A DNA stretch of 17,825 bases from an uncultured Bulleidia sp. (GCA_934725105.1 CAKVBD010000040.1:1-17825), one strand, 5' to 3'. Counted from the first letter of the stretch, positions 6,696 through 14,292 are shown. A program made the numbers and translations. Notes: generated from the sequence alone by a model not told the origin.

Positions 6696-7855
6696 AGAAG
6701 ACTTCTTTGTTTGAGAATGCATTGATCTGGTTTGGTGCAGGTGTTTCTATCGCAGAAATACTGACAGGCACATATCTTGCACCTTTAGGATTGAAAAATG
6801 GTATTTTAGCCATTTTGGTTGGACATGTCATTGGCTGTATCTTATTGTTCTTAGCTGGTGTTATTGGTGGAAAAATGCGCTTAAGTGCGATGGATTCTAC
6901 AAAAATGAGCTTTGGACAGAAAGGCTGTCTGTTATTTGCGGTATTGAATGTACTGCAGCTGGTTGGCTGGACAGCAATCATGATTTATGATGGTGCACTT
7001 GCGGCAGATGGTATAATGCATACAGGTGCGTGGATCTGGTGTTTGATTATTGGCATCTTGATTCTTGTGTGGATTGGTGTTGGTATTACAAACCTTGGAA
7101 AAATCAATACAGTTGCGATGGTTGCTTTATTTGTTTTGACTTTAATGCTTAGCAAATTTATCTTTTTTGATGGAAACAGTGCGGTTGCAGGTACAGAAGC
7201 AATGACGTTTGGTGCAGGTGTTGAACTTGCAATTGCGATGCCTTTGAGCTGGCTGCCTTTGATCAGTGACTATACACGTGAAGCTGAAGAACCTGTGAAA
7301 GCAAGTCTTGTGAGCAGTATCGTATATGGTATTGTCAGCTGCTGGATGTATCTGATTGGATTAGGTGCTGCCTTATTTACTGGTGAATATGATATTGCAC
7401 AGATCATGTTGAAAGCTGGTTTAGGCATTGCTGGATTATTGATCATTGTATTTTCTACTGTTACAACTACATTCCTGGATGCTTATTCTGCAGGTATTTC
7501 TAATGAATCTATCGTGCCAAAGTGGAATGGTAAATCTGTAGCAATGATTGTAACTGTTGTTGGCACAATTGCGGCAATTGTATATCCAATGGATAACATT
7601 ACTGATTTCCTGTATTTGATTGGTTCTGTATTTGCACCTATGATTGCAATCCAGATTGCTGATTTCTTTATTCTGAAGAATGATAAACGAAATGTAGAAT
7701 TTGATGTATTGAATCTTGTATTATGGCTTGTTGGATTTGTTGTATATCGCTGCTTTATGCAGATTGATACACCTGTTGGTAATACAATTCCATGTATGAT
7801 CATTACAATTCTATTGAGTGTTGTCATTCATAAGGTTACCAAAAAGAACAATTGA
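6692..7855 (+). CDS. cytX: Putative hydroxymethylpyrimidine transporter CytX (NCS1 family)
   Basis: This is a polytopic membrane protein of 387 residues with about twelve hydrophobic segments. The N-terminus (NALIWFGAGVSIAEILTGTY) and the stretch AMPLSWLPLISDYTREAEEP are typical of the cytosine/purine permease (NCS1) family, in the thiamine-linked CytX subgroup. The TPP riboswitch upstream and the four-base overlap with thiD support uptake of HMP or a related thiamine degradation product, which ThiD then phosphorylates. The substrate is inferred from context; cytosine is the alternative. The ribosome site AAAGGAG lies in the end of thiD. A terminator follows at 7878. Confidence 0.9.
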   Translation: MKKTSLFENALIWFGAGVSIAEILTGTYLAPLGLKNGILAILVGHVIGCILLFLAGVIGGKMRLSAMDSTKMSFGQKGCLLFAVLNVLQLVGWTAIMIYDGALAADGIMHTGAWIWCLIIGILILVWIGVGITNLGKINTVAMVALFVLTLMLSKFIFFDGNSAVAGTEAMTFGAGVELAIAMPLSWLPLISDYTREAEEPVKASLVSSIVYGIVSCWMYLIGLGAALFTGEYDIAQIMLKAGLGIAGLLIIVFSTVTTTFLDAYSAGISNESIVPKWNGKSVAMIVTVVGTIAAIVYPMDNITDFLYLIGSVFAPMIAIQIADFFILKNDKRNVEFDVLNLVLWLVGFVVYRCFMQIDTPVGNTIPCMIITILLSVVIHKVTKKNN

Positions 7856-7877
7856 AATATTGATTTATGAAAAAATG

Positions 7878-7928
7878 AAAAGGATGGAATAGAATTTTTG
7901 AAAAATGGACTTTATTCGATCCTTTTTA
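7878..7928 (+). terminator. Intrinsic terminator after cytX
   Basis: AAAAGGAT (7878-7885) and ATCCTTTT (7919-7926) pair perfectly; after one mismatch the stem continues for about six further base pairs, and it ends in a T run. It closes the thiD-cytX operon directly before the next promoter. Confidence 0.85.
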
Positions 7929-7930
7929 TA

Positions 7931-7959
7931 TTGACTGTGTATATTTGCTTCAGTATAGT
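7931..7959 (+). promoter_or_regulatory. Sigma-A promoter of the T-box/brnQ unit
   Basis: TTGACT (7931-7936) and TATAGT (7954-7959) with an exact 17-base spacer are close to consensus. The predicted start, near 7966, leaves a leader of about 280 bases carrying the T-box. Confidence 0.8.
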
Positions 7960-7965
7960 TAAAGT

Positions 7966-8226
7966 ATCAAAGGCAATGACGAAGAGCGCTGTTTTGCTAA
8001 GAAGCTAATAAGAGAGTCCGACATTTGGTGAAAGCGGATAGTGGAGGCAAAATCAGTAAATCACTTCTGAGCTTGTATACTGAAATATAGTAAGTATACA
8101 CGTAGTAAATCACGTTATAGATTTCGGACTTGTTGGAGTCTAGTTGAGTGGCATAGTTTTCTATGCAAATTGAGTGGTACCGCGGATATCAGATTCGTCT
8201 CATGTTTTGGGATGAATCTTTTTTTG
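7966..8226 (+). ncRNA. T-box leader, specifier read as ATC (tRNA-Ile)
   Basis: The stem I elements AGAGAGTCCGACATTTGGTG, then AAAGCGGA (about 8011-8039) match the AGAGAG and GGUGxxAGC pattern. The 3' side of the specifier loop reads AAATCACTTCTGAG (8058-8071), so ATC at 8060-8062 is in the expected specifier place, followed by AC and CTGAG. The T-box motif TGAGTGGTACCGCGG is at 8171-8185; its TGGT would pair with an ACCA acceptor end, so discriminator A, which fits tRNA-Ile. Uncharged tRNA-Ile should stabilise the antiterminator and switch on the branched-chain transporter gene. The specifier assignment is from alignment by eye. Confidence 0.92.
8191..8226 (+). terminator. T-box controlled terminator
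   Basis: AGATTCGTCTC (8191-8201) and GGGATGAATCT (8209-8219) pair over 11 positions with two wobbles, with a seven-base loop, followed by a T run. The left arm lies just after the T-box, as in standard T-box leaders. Confidence 0.9.
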
Positions 8227-8245
8227 TTGCTGGAGGGAAAAGAAA

Positions 8246-9574
8246 ATGAAATTAAACAAAAAGAATATGGTGGTTATCAGTTTTATGTTGTTCTCGCTGT
8301 TCTTCGGAGCTGGAAATTTAATCTTTCCGCCATTTTTAGGACAAAATGCAGGAGAACATACATTTACTGCGATGGCTGGCTTTTTATTAACAGCAGTTGT
8401 ATTGCCAGTCCTTGGAGTCATTGTTGTTGCGAGATTTGATGGATTAGATAAGTTGAGTGGAAAAGTTGGTAAACGTTTTGCATTAATATTTACATTATTG
8501 ATTTATCTTTCTATTGGACCTGGTCTAGGTATTCCACGTGCCGCTTCTGTTCCATTTGAAATGGCAGTTTCACCATATTTGCCAGTGGATGCAAATCGTA
8601 CACTATGGATGGTTTTATACTCTGCACTTTTCTTTCTTGTGGCGTTATGGCTGTGTTTGAATCCTGGAAAACTTGTACAGCGTATTGGAAGAGTTTTAAC
8701 ACCTAGCTTATTGATTTTGCTTGTTCTTTTGTTTATCAGTTTTGTAACAAAAGGAAATGTCAATGTTGCACCTGCCTTAGACAGCTATCAATCTTCTGCA
8801 TTCCTAAAAGGCTTTACAGAAGGCTATAACACAATGGATACCATTGCAGCACTAAACTTTGGTCTAGTGATTTCAACAACACTTGTTTCCTTTGGATTAA
8901 ATGAAAAGAAAGATCGTATTACACATACTGTGTATGCTGGTATATTTGCAGGCAGTATCTTAGCAATTGTATATATGATGCTTTCCTATATGGGAATGTG
9001 TTCTTCTGGTGTATATGCAGTACAGGAAAATGGTGCATGGACATTGAGATGTATTGTTCAGCAGGTATTTGGAGATGGTGGAGCAATTCTATTGGCTGCA
9101 ATTTTTACATTAGCTTGCTTAACAACCTGTGTTGGTTTAATTAATTCCATTTCTCAATTCTTTTCTATCTTATTTAAGAAAGTATCTTATAAAGTTTGGG
9201 TCATTGGCATTGTCTGCTTCTCATTTCTAGTATGTAACCTTGGATTGAATGTAATTTTGAGTATTTCTGTACCTGTATTGAATATTGTATATCCAGTTTC
9301 GATTGTTCTTATTTTATTAGGTTTAACAGATACACTGTGGCAAGATCATCCATATGTATATCCATTTACAGTTTTAGGTACAGCAGTATTCAGTGTTCTT
9401 CATACATTGGATACATTAGGAATTACATTTGGAGTATTTTCTGATGTGCTGAAAATGATTCCTTTATATAGTTCTGGATTTGGATGGGTGATCGTTGCCT
9501 GTGGTATGATGCTGGTTAGTATCGTTGCTGAAAAGATGAAGAATATCCATGTCTCAGAAACACAGAATGCGTAA
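8246..9574 (+). CDS. brnQ: Branched-chain amino acid transporter (LIVCS family)
   Basis: This is a 442-residue integral membrane protein with about twelve hydrophobic segments. The N-terminal FSLFFGAGNLIFPPFLGQNAG and the YLSIGPGLGIPRAASVPFEM stretch are hallmark BrnQ sequences. It is expected to import isoleucine, leucine and valine with sodium or protons. Start ATG 8246 follows GGAGGG at 8232-8237. It is the only gene after the T-box with an ATC specifier, so uptake is tied to the charging of tRNA-Ile, in agreement with the family. A weak hairpin after the stop overlaps the promoter of typA. Confidence 0.95.
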   Translation: MKLNKKNMVVISFMLFSLFFGAGNLIFPPFLGQNAGEHTFTAMAGFLLTAVVLPVLGVIVVARFDGLDKLSGKVGKRFALIFTLLIYLSIGPGLGIPRAASVPFEMAVSPYLPVDANRTLWMVLYSALFFLVALWLCLNPGKLVQRIGRVLTPSLLILLVLLFISFVTKGNVNVAPALDSYQSSAFLKGFTEGYNTMDTIAALNFGLVISTTLVSFGLNEKKDRITHTVYAGIFAGSILAIVYMMLSYMGMCSSGVYAVQENGAWTLRCIVQQVFGDGGAILLAAIFTLACLTTCVGLINSISQFFSILFKKVSYKVWVIGIVCFSFLVCNLGLNVILSISVPVLNIVYPVSIVLILLGLTDTLWQDHPYVYPFTVLGTAVFSVLHTLDTLGITFGVFSDVLKMIPLYSSGFGWVIVACGMMLVSIVAEKMKNIHVSETQNA

Positions 9575-9626
9575 ATACAAAATAAAATCCATCTTAAATG
9601 AGAATTGAATTCTTGGATTTTGTATT
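9574..9626 (+). terminator. Hairpin after brnQ, weak terminator
   Basis: AATACAAAAT (9574-9583) and ATTTTGTATT (9617-9626) are a perfect 10-bp inverted repeat. AAAATCCA (9584-9591) with TGGATTTT (9614-9621) is an alternative using the same right arm, and AGAATT/AATTCT forms the tip. The following T run is interrupted, so termination may be inefficient. The right arm ends in the -35 box of the next promoter. Confidence 0.5.
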
Positions 9627-9653
9627 GAAATTGTGCATCAACAAGCGTATAAT
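9625..9653 (+). promoter_or_regulatory. Sigma-A promoter of typA
   Basis: TTGAAA (9625-9630) and TATAAT (9648-9653) with a 17-base spacer are near consensus. The predicted start, near 9660, lies downstream of the ATG at 9633, which argues that translation begins at 9690. Confidence 0.8.
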
Positions 9654-9689
9654 CGTAACGTTTTAAACGATAAGGAAGAAGGTGCACGT

Positions 9690-11531
9690 ATGGATTATCA
9701 GAAGGTTATTAATATTGCGGTGATTGCTCACGTAGATGCTGGTAAATCAACTTTGGTTGATGCGTTTCTTAAGCAGTCTCATGTCTTTAAGGACAATGAA
9801 AAAGTAGTTGACTGTATCATGGATTCAAATGACCTTGAACGTGAAAGAGGCATTACAATTTATTCTAAGAACTGCTCCGTACAGTATAAAGATTACAAGA
9901 TCAACATTGTGGATACACCAGGCCACGCAGATTTCTCAAGTGAAGTTGAACGTATCATTAAGACAGTAGATACAGTTATTCTTCTTGTTGACTCTGCAGA
10001 AGGCCCAATGCCACAAACACGTTTCGTATTACAAAAAGCATTGGAAAATGGTCTAAGACCAATCTTATTGATCAACAAGATGGATAAGCAGGATGCTAGA
10101 GCTACAGAAGTTATTGATGAATGCTATGACTTGATGCTTGAACTTGATGCTACAGATGATCAGTTGGATTTCCCAATTCTTTATGGTTGTGCAAGAGAAG
10201 GTATTGTTCGTTATGACTGGGAAGATACAAACACAGATATCGTTCCATTATTTGAAACAATTACACACCATGCACAGGCATACCCAGATTTAACAAACGA
10301 ATCATTACAGATGCAGATTACAGCATTGGCATATGATGACTATATTGGTAGATTAGGTATTGGTAGAATTTATAAGGGTACATTAAAGGCTGCAACAACA
10401 TACACTGTATGTAATGCAAATGGTGATGCACCACATCAGGGAAAAACAAACCAGATTTTCGTATATAAAGGATTGTCTAGAGTCAGTGTAGATGAAATTC
10501 AGTCTGGTGAAATCTGTATGATTTCTGGTATTTCCGATATCAATATTGGTGATACTTTATGTCCAGTTGGAGAAGCAGATCCACTTCCAGCAATCAAGAT
10601 TGAAGAGCCAACACTTTCCATGAACTTCATGGTAAATGACTCTCCATTTGCAGGACAGGTTGGTAAGTTTGTTACTTCTCGTAATATTAGAGAAAGACTT
10701 GACCGTGAATTACAGGTTAATGTTGGTTTGAAGGTTGAAGATACAGATTCTACAGATACATTTAAAGTCTCTGGTAGAGGTGAATTGCATTTAACAGTTC
10801 TTCTTGAACAGATGAGACGTGAAGGTTATGAAATTGCAGTATCTAGACCAGAAGTTATCTTAAAGAAGATTGATGGTGTTACTTGTGAACCAGTAGAAGA
10901 AGTTGTGATTGATGCACCAAATGAATATAGCGGATCTGTTATTTCTGCATTGAATGTTCGTAAGGGTCTTTTAAACAACATGGAAGATGTTGGTACATAT
11001 ACAAGAATTACATATATGGTTCCAACAAGAGGATTGATTGGTTTTAGAAGTGACTTCATTAACATGACACATGGTGAAGGTACAATGGTACAGCGTCTTG
11101 CTGACTATGAACCTTGGAAGGGTGAAATTCCACAAAGAGAAAATGGTGCTTTGATTTCTACAGAAACAGGTGGTGCTATGACATATGCTCTTTGGAATAT
11201 CCAGAATAGAGGTCAGCTGTTTATTGGTGCACAGACTCCAGTATATGAAGGTATGATTATCGGTGTATCTGCAAAGAACATGGATATGACTGTTAACCCA
11301 ATCAAGAACAAGAAGATGACTGCTGTTCGTTCTACAGGTAACGATGAAGCAATGAAACTTGTTCCACCAAAGGTATTAACATTGGAACAGGCAATTGAAT
11401 TCATTAATGATGATGAATTGGTTGAAATTACACCAACAGATATTCGTGTTAGAAAGAAGTATCTCACAGCAATTGATCGTAGAAGACATGCTAGAGAACT
11501 TGGAAAGATTGAAAACGAAGCTGACGAATAA
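9690..11531 (+). CDS. typA: Ribosome-associated GTPase TypA/BipA
   Basis: This translational GTPase of the EF-G/LepA superfamily acts on the ribosome, with roles in subunit assembly and stress adaptation. The 613 residues are the usual TypA length. Visible motifs are G1 AHVDAGKS (13-20), RERGIT (switch I), G3 DTPGHAD with the catalytic His, and G4 NKMD. Beyond these lie the beta-barrel and the TypA-specific C-terminus (RGLIGFRSDF, EGMIIG, VRSTGNDEAMKL). G1 reads DAGKS where many TypA proteins have DHGKT, an EF-G-like variant that keeps the P-loop Lys. I start at MDYQKVINIAVIAH, with AAGGAAGAAGGTG upstream; an in-frame ATG at 9633 would precede the predicted transcript start. It is monocistronic between its own promoter and terminator. 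Confidence 0.96.
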   Translation: MDYQKVINIAVIAHVDAGKSTLVDAFLKQSHVFKDNEKVVDCIMDSNDLERERGITIYSKNCSVQYKDYKINIVDTPGHADFSSEVERIIKTVDTVILLVDSAEGPMPQTRFVLQKALENGLRPILLINKMDKQDARATEVIDECYDLMLELDATDDQLDFPILYGCAREGIVRYDWEDTNTDIVPLFETITHHAQAYPDLTNESLQMQITALAYDDYIGRLGIGRIYKGTLKAATTYTVCNANGDAPHQGKTNQIFVYKGLSRVSVDEIQSGEICMISGISDINIGDTLCPVGEADPLPAIKIEEPTLSMNFMVNDSPFAGQVGKFVTSRNIRERLDRELQVNVGLKVEDTDSTDTFKVSGRGELHLTVLLEQMRREGYEIAVSRPEVILKKIDGVTCEPVEEVVIDAPNEYSGSVISALNVRKGLLNNMEDVGTYTRITYMVPTRGLIGFRSDFINMTHGEGTMVQRLADYEPWKGEIPQRENGALISTETGGAMTYALWNIQNRGQLFIGAQTPVYEGMIIGVSAKNMDMTVNPIKNKKMTAVRSTGNDEAMKLVPPKVLTLEQAIEFINDDELVEITPTDIRVRKKYLTAIDRRRHARELGKIENEADE

Positions 11532-11532
11532 G

Positions 11533-11560
11533 AAGACGGTAGAAATATCGTCTTTTTTTA
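11533..11560 (+). terminator. Intrinsic terminator after typA
   Basis: AAGACGGTA (11533-11541) and TATCGTCTT (11546-11554) form a 9-bp stem with one wobble, capped by a GAAA tetraloop and followed by seven T. It starts just after the TAA. Confidence 0.92.
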
Positions 11561-11601
11561 TGCTTTTTTTATAAATTCTTTAAGTAAACAATGTGCTGTT
11601 A

Positions 11602-11610
11602 TGTTAAAAT
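11602..11610 (+). promoter_or_regulatory. Extended -10 promoter, predicted leaderless transcript
   Basis: TGTTAAAAT is a TGn-extended -10 box (hexamer TAAAAT 11605-11610) with no good -35. The ATG of the next gene lies eight bases further on, so the transcript would start at or within a few bases of the start codon. Confidence 0.55.
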
Positions 11611-11618
11611 AATCACAT

Positions 11619-12188
11619 ATGGAAGAAAAGAAGTGTGCCATTTTCCTTGCAGATGGCTTTGAAACATGTGAGGGATTGATCGTAATCGATTTATTAAGAA
11701 GAGCTAATATTCACATTGATATGATTTCAATGAATGATACGCTCACTGTTACAACATCACAGAATGTAGTCTTGCAGGCAGAAAAATGCTATGCAGATAT
11801 TGATGCAAAAGACTATGACGTTTTGATTTTACCAGGTGGTAAAGTTGGTACAAAGAATCTAGAATCTGTTGATTCTTTAAAAGAAGCCATAAAGATGCAC
11901 TTTTCAGAAGGAAAGCTGACATGTGCAATATGCGCTGCTCCATCTATTTTTGGCCATTTAGGTATGCTGAAAGGAAAACGTTATACATGTTTTCCAGACT
12001 TTGATGGTGCATATGGTGGAACATATATGCAGGAATTGGCGGTTACGGATGGAAATCTGATTACTGCCAGGGGTATGGGTGCTACTTTAGAATTTGCTAG
12101 AGAAATCTTAAAACAGTTGATTGATGAAGAAGCAATGAAAAAAGTACAGCATGGCATTCAATATGAACATTCATTCCGTAATGAATAA
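11619..12188 (+). CDS. DJ-1/PfpI family protein
   Basis: This 189-residue cytoplasmic protein has the DJ-1 fold. CAIFLADGFETCEGL carries the conserved Glu18, LPGG is at 71-74, and the nucleophile elbow AICAAP has Cys105. The TARGMGATLEFAREIL block is typical of the YajL/DJ-1 branch. The family includes oxidative-stress and glyoxal-linked proteins of uncertain activity, so I give no gene symbol. The start fits family alignments, and the only upstream in-frame ATG (11601) meets a TAA before it. There is no Shine-Dalgarno sequence before the ATG, only a -10 box, which suggests a leaderless mRNA. The hydrogenase gene follows after 17 bases with no terminator, so the two are probably one operon, perhaps linking redox damage control to an oxygen-sensitive enzyme. 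Confidence 0.9.
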   Translation: MEEKKCAIFLADGFETCEGLIVIDLLRRANIHIDMISMNDTLTVTTSQNVVLQAEKCYADIDAKDYDVLILPGGKVGTKNLESVDSLKEAIKMHFSEGKLTCAICAAPSIFGHLGMLKGKRYTCFPDFDGAYGGTYMQELAVTDGNLITARGMGATLEFAREILKQLIDEEAMKKVQHGIQYEHSFRNE

Positions 12189-12205
12189 ATTGAGGAGGAT
12201 ACACT

Positions 12206-13681
12206 ATGGAAAACATGTTTTCAAATGATTCAAGACAGTTTAAGTTTGATGTGCTTGTAGCATTATGTCGTTCAGCAAGCAAAGGGGAAGTTGATGAAGA
12301 TGAAATCCAGGCATACGCCCACAACCTCGTTTCATTGTCATCTCCTAGAGTTAGATGCTGTGTATACAAAGAAAGAGAAGTATTAAGACAGAGAGTTAGA
12401 CTTGCAATGGGAAAGAATGCTTCTGAAGAAGGTGAACACGCTAAGGAACAGATCGTTCAGGTGATTGATGCTGCGTGTGATGGATGTACGATCAAGAAAG
12501 TTCGTGTAACTGATAACTGCCGTAAATGTATGGCTAAAAGCTGTATGGCTGCGTGCCGTTTTGGTGCAATGCATATGGGTGTATACCATTCTGAAATTGA
12601 CTATAAGCTTTGTAAAGAATGTGGTGCCTGTGCAAGAGCATGCCCATACAATGCTATCGTAATTACTGAAAGACCATGTTATGCACATTGTCCAGTACAG
12701 GCAATTGGATGGGATGAAAATAATCTTTGTAAGATCGATGAAAAGAAGTGTATCAACTGTGGTGCTTGTGAAAATGCCTGCCCATTTGGTGCAATTGAAG
12801 ATAAGAGCATGGTGCTTCCAGTCATGAATCATATTCGTGAAGGCAAGCGTGTATATGCAATTGTTGCCCCAAGTATTCAGGGACAGTTTGAAAATACAAG
12901 CCTGGCACAGGTTATGAAGGCAGTTGAAATGATTGGCTTCAAGGAATGTGTAGAAGTTGCTGGTGCTGCAGATGCGGTTGCAGTGACAGAATACAAAGAA
13001 TTAAAAGAACACAAGGAAGCTGGTGTTCCATTGACAACTTCCTGCTGTCCTGCATTTGTTAATATGCTAAGAATTCATTTCCCACAGGTATATGAAAATA
13101 ACAAGAGTTCAACATTATCACCAATGCAGGCTTGCGCTAAGAGAATTAAAACGGATGATCCAGATTGCGTTGTAGCATTTATTGGACCATGTATTGCCAA
13201 GAAGAGTGAAGTATTAAGCTCTGATCTTTGTGATTATGCAATTACATATGAAGAATTAGCCGCAATGTTTATTGCTAAGGGAATCAACCCTGCAGATGTT
13301 GAAGTTGGACCACTTGAAAAGTATGCTTCTAACTATGGCAGAAACTTTGCACATTCTGGCGGTGTAGCTGCTGCAGTTGTTCAGGCTGCGAAGGAAGCTG
13401 GCGATCCAGTTGCTTATAATGCCGTTATCGCAAATGGTGGTTTTGAATGCAAGAAGCAGTTGCTCTTAATGAAAGTCGGCAAGTTCAATGGAGATATCTT
13501 AGAAGGTATGAACTGTGAAGGTGGATGTATTGCTGGTCCTGCATGTATGACAGATGCAGCTACTGTTAGAGGCAGAATGACTAAGGAAAACCTTCAGACA
13601 GACAAGAAAACAATTGAACAGTCAGTTGAATTGTTTGATATGAAAGATTTTGATATTGAAATCAAAAAGAATGCAGAATAA
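12206..13681 (+). CDS. Group B-type [FeFe]-hydrogenase with ferredoxin domains
   Basis: This 491-residue protein has an N-terminal Cys-rich region (CDGC 91-94; CRKCMAKSCMAAC 105-117), two 4Fe-4S ferredoxin motifs (C136/C139/C142/C146 and C182/C185/C188/C192) with an extra CYAHCP between them, then the H-cluster domain. The H-cluster signatures are TSCCPAF (278-284), GPCIAKKSE (327-335) and EGMNCEGGC (433-441). C281, C329, C437 and C441 fit the cluster ligands, and M435 is kept. GPC in place of the MPC of prototypical enzymes points to the group B hydrogenases, whose physiological role is poorly known. A strong GAGGAGG sets the start. The hydrogenase maturases HydE, HydF and HydG are not in the window. 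It reacts with protons and H2, probably through ferredoxin. A hairpin follows at 13688. Confidence 0.92.
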   Translation: MENMFSNDSRQFKFDVLVALCRSASKGEVDEDEIQAYAHNLVSLSSPRVRCCVYKEREVLRQRVRLAMGKNASEEGEHAKEQIVQVIDAACDGCTIKKVRVTDNCRKCMAKSCMAACRFGAMHMGVYHSEIDYKLCKECGACARACPYNAIVITERPCYAHCPVQAIGWDENNLCKIDEKKCINCGACENACPFGAIEDKSMVLPVMNHIREGKRVYAIVAPSIQGQFENTSLAQVMKAVEMIGFKECVEVAGAADAVAVTEYKELKEHKEAGVPLTTSCCPAFVNMLRIHFPQVYENNKSSTLSPMQACAKRIKTDDPDCVVAFIGPCIAKKSEVLSSDLCDYAITYEELAAMFIAKGINPADVEVGPLEKYASNYGRNFAHSGGVAAAVVQAAKEAGDPVAYNAVIANGGFECKKQLLLMKVGKFNGDILEGMNCEGGCIAGPACMTDAATVRGRMTKENLQTDKKTIEQSVELFDMKDFDIEIKKNAE

Positions 13682-13687
13682 ACTGAT

Positions 13688-13717
13688 AACCGTGGACACT
13701 GTTCACGGTTGTTGTTT
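13688..13717 (+). terminator. Hairpin after hydrogenase gene, overlapping next promoter
   Basis: AACCGTG (13688-13694) and CACGGTT (13704-13710) form a perfect 7-bp stem with a nine-base loop, followed by GTTGTTT. The T tract is imperfect, so read-through is possible. The -35 box of the next gene lies in the left arm and loop. Confidence 0.65.
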
Positions 13718-13721
13718 AAAT
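13693..13721 (+). promoter_or_regulatory. Sigma-A promoter, predicted leaderless transcript
   Basis: TGGACA (13693-13698, five of six consensus bases), an exact 17-base spacer and TTAAAT (13716-13721) preceded by TGT (extended -10). The start codon of the next gene is at 13729, seven bases after the hexamer. Confidence 0.65.
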
Positions 13722-13728
13722 AAAGCTT

Positions 13729-14292
13729 ATGGAAAAGAAGTTAAACTTAAAAGAACTGAAATGGGTTCATCAGCCAGATCGATTTGTTGTAAAAGAAGAC
13801 AAAATCATTATTGAAACAGAGCCGCATACTTCTTTGAATTTACTTGGAGGAAGTGTGGAAGGCGTAGAAATGGAACTCGTTCCAACGGGAAACTTTCATT
13901 TTTCTATCCGTTGTGATTTCCAATATAAAAATACGTTAGATCAATGTGGAATTGTTTTATACGATCAGCATGGCAGAAAACTGATTGTTGGTTGTGAAAA
14001 AAGAGATGGTGAAGTATCCAAGATCGTTGTTCGTGTGAATCATATGGATGGAACAGATCGTTCGGAAAGAGAAATTGGATCTGGAATACAATGGTTGTAT
14101 TATCGTATTTGGCTGAGAGGTGGTATTGTTAGAGTACAGTACAGCTTCAATGGAAAACGATATTCAGACTTGAGAGAGTTTGTTATAGGAAATGATGAAG
14201 TTAAACTTGGTATTTATGCATGCAGTCCAAGAAATTCATCGTTTGATTGTATATTTTCTGAAGCAATATTAGATGAGGAAGTGAAAGCATGA
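13729..14292 (+). CDS. DUF1349-like beta-sandwich protein
   Basis: This 187-residue protein without a signal peptide or membrane segment resembles DUF1349 (concanavalin-like jelly roll). It opens with KWVHQPDRFVVKEDKIIIET, continues with a central CGIVLYDQHGRKLIVGCEKRDG block and YYRIWLRGGIVRVQYSFNGK, and ends with LGIYACSPRNSSFDCIFSEA. Some members bind or modify sugars, but the function is not established. No Shine-Dalgarno sequence precedes the ATG and no other early in-frame start exists, so with the promoter ending seven bases upstream a leaderless mRNA is likely. It heads a tight operon: its TGA overlaps the ATG of the peptidase gene by four bases, with GAGGAAG as that gene's ribosome site. 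Confidence 0.75.
   Translation: MEKKLNLKELKWVHQPDRFVVKEDKIIIETEPHTSLNLLGGSVEGVEMELVPTGNFHFSIRCDFQYKNTLDQCGIVLYDQHGRKLIVGCEKRDGEVSKIVVRVNHMDGTDRSEREIGSGIQWLYYRIWLRGGIVRVQYSFNGKRYSDLREFVIGNDEVKLGIYACSPRNSSFDCIFSEAILDEEVKA

Noticed and set aside
8170..8439. 89-codon ORF in the T-box 3' part and early brnQ
   Set aside because: It lies across the T-box terminator and out of frame with the clear brnQ gene.
9633..9689. Upstream in-frame ATG extending TypA by 19 residues
   Set aside because: It lies within the predicted promoter, before the transcript start, and the extension does not resemble TypA; ATG 9690 has a ribosome site.
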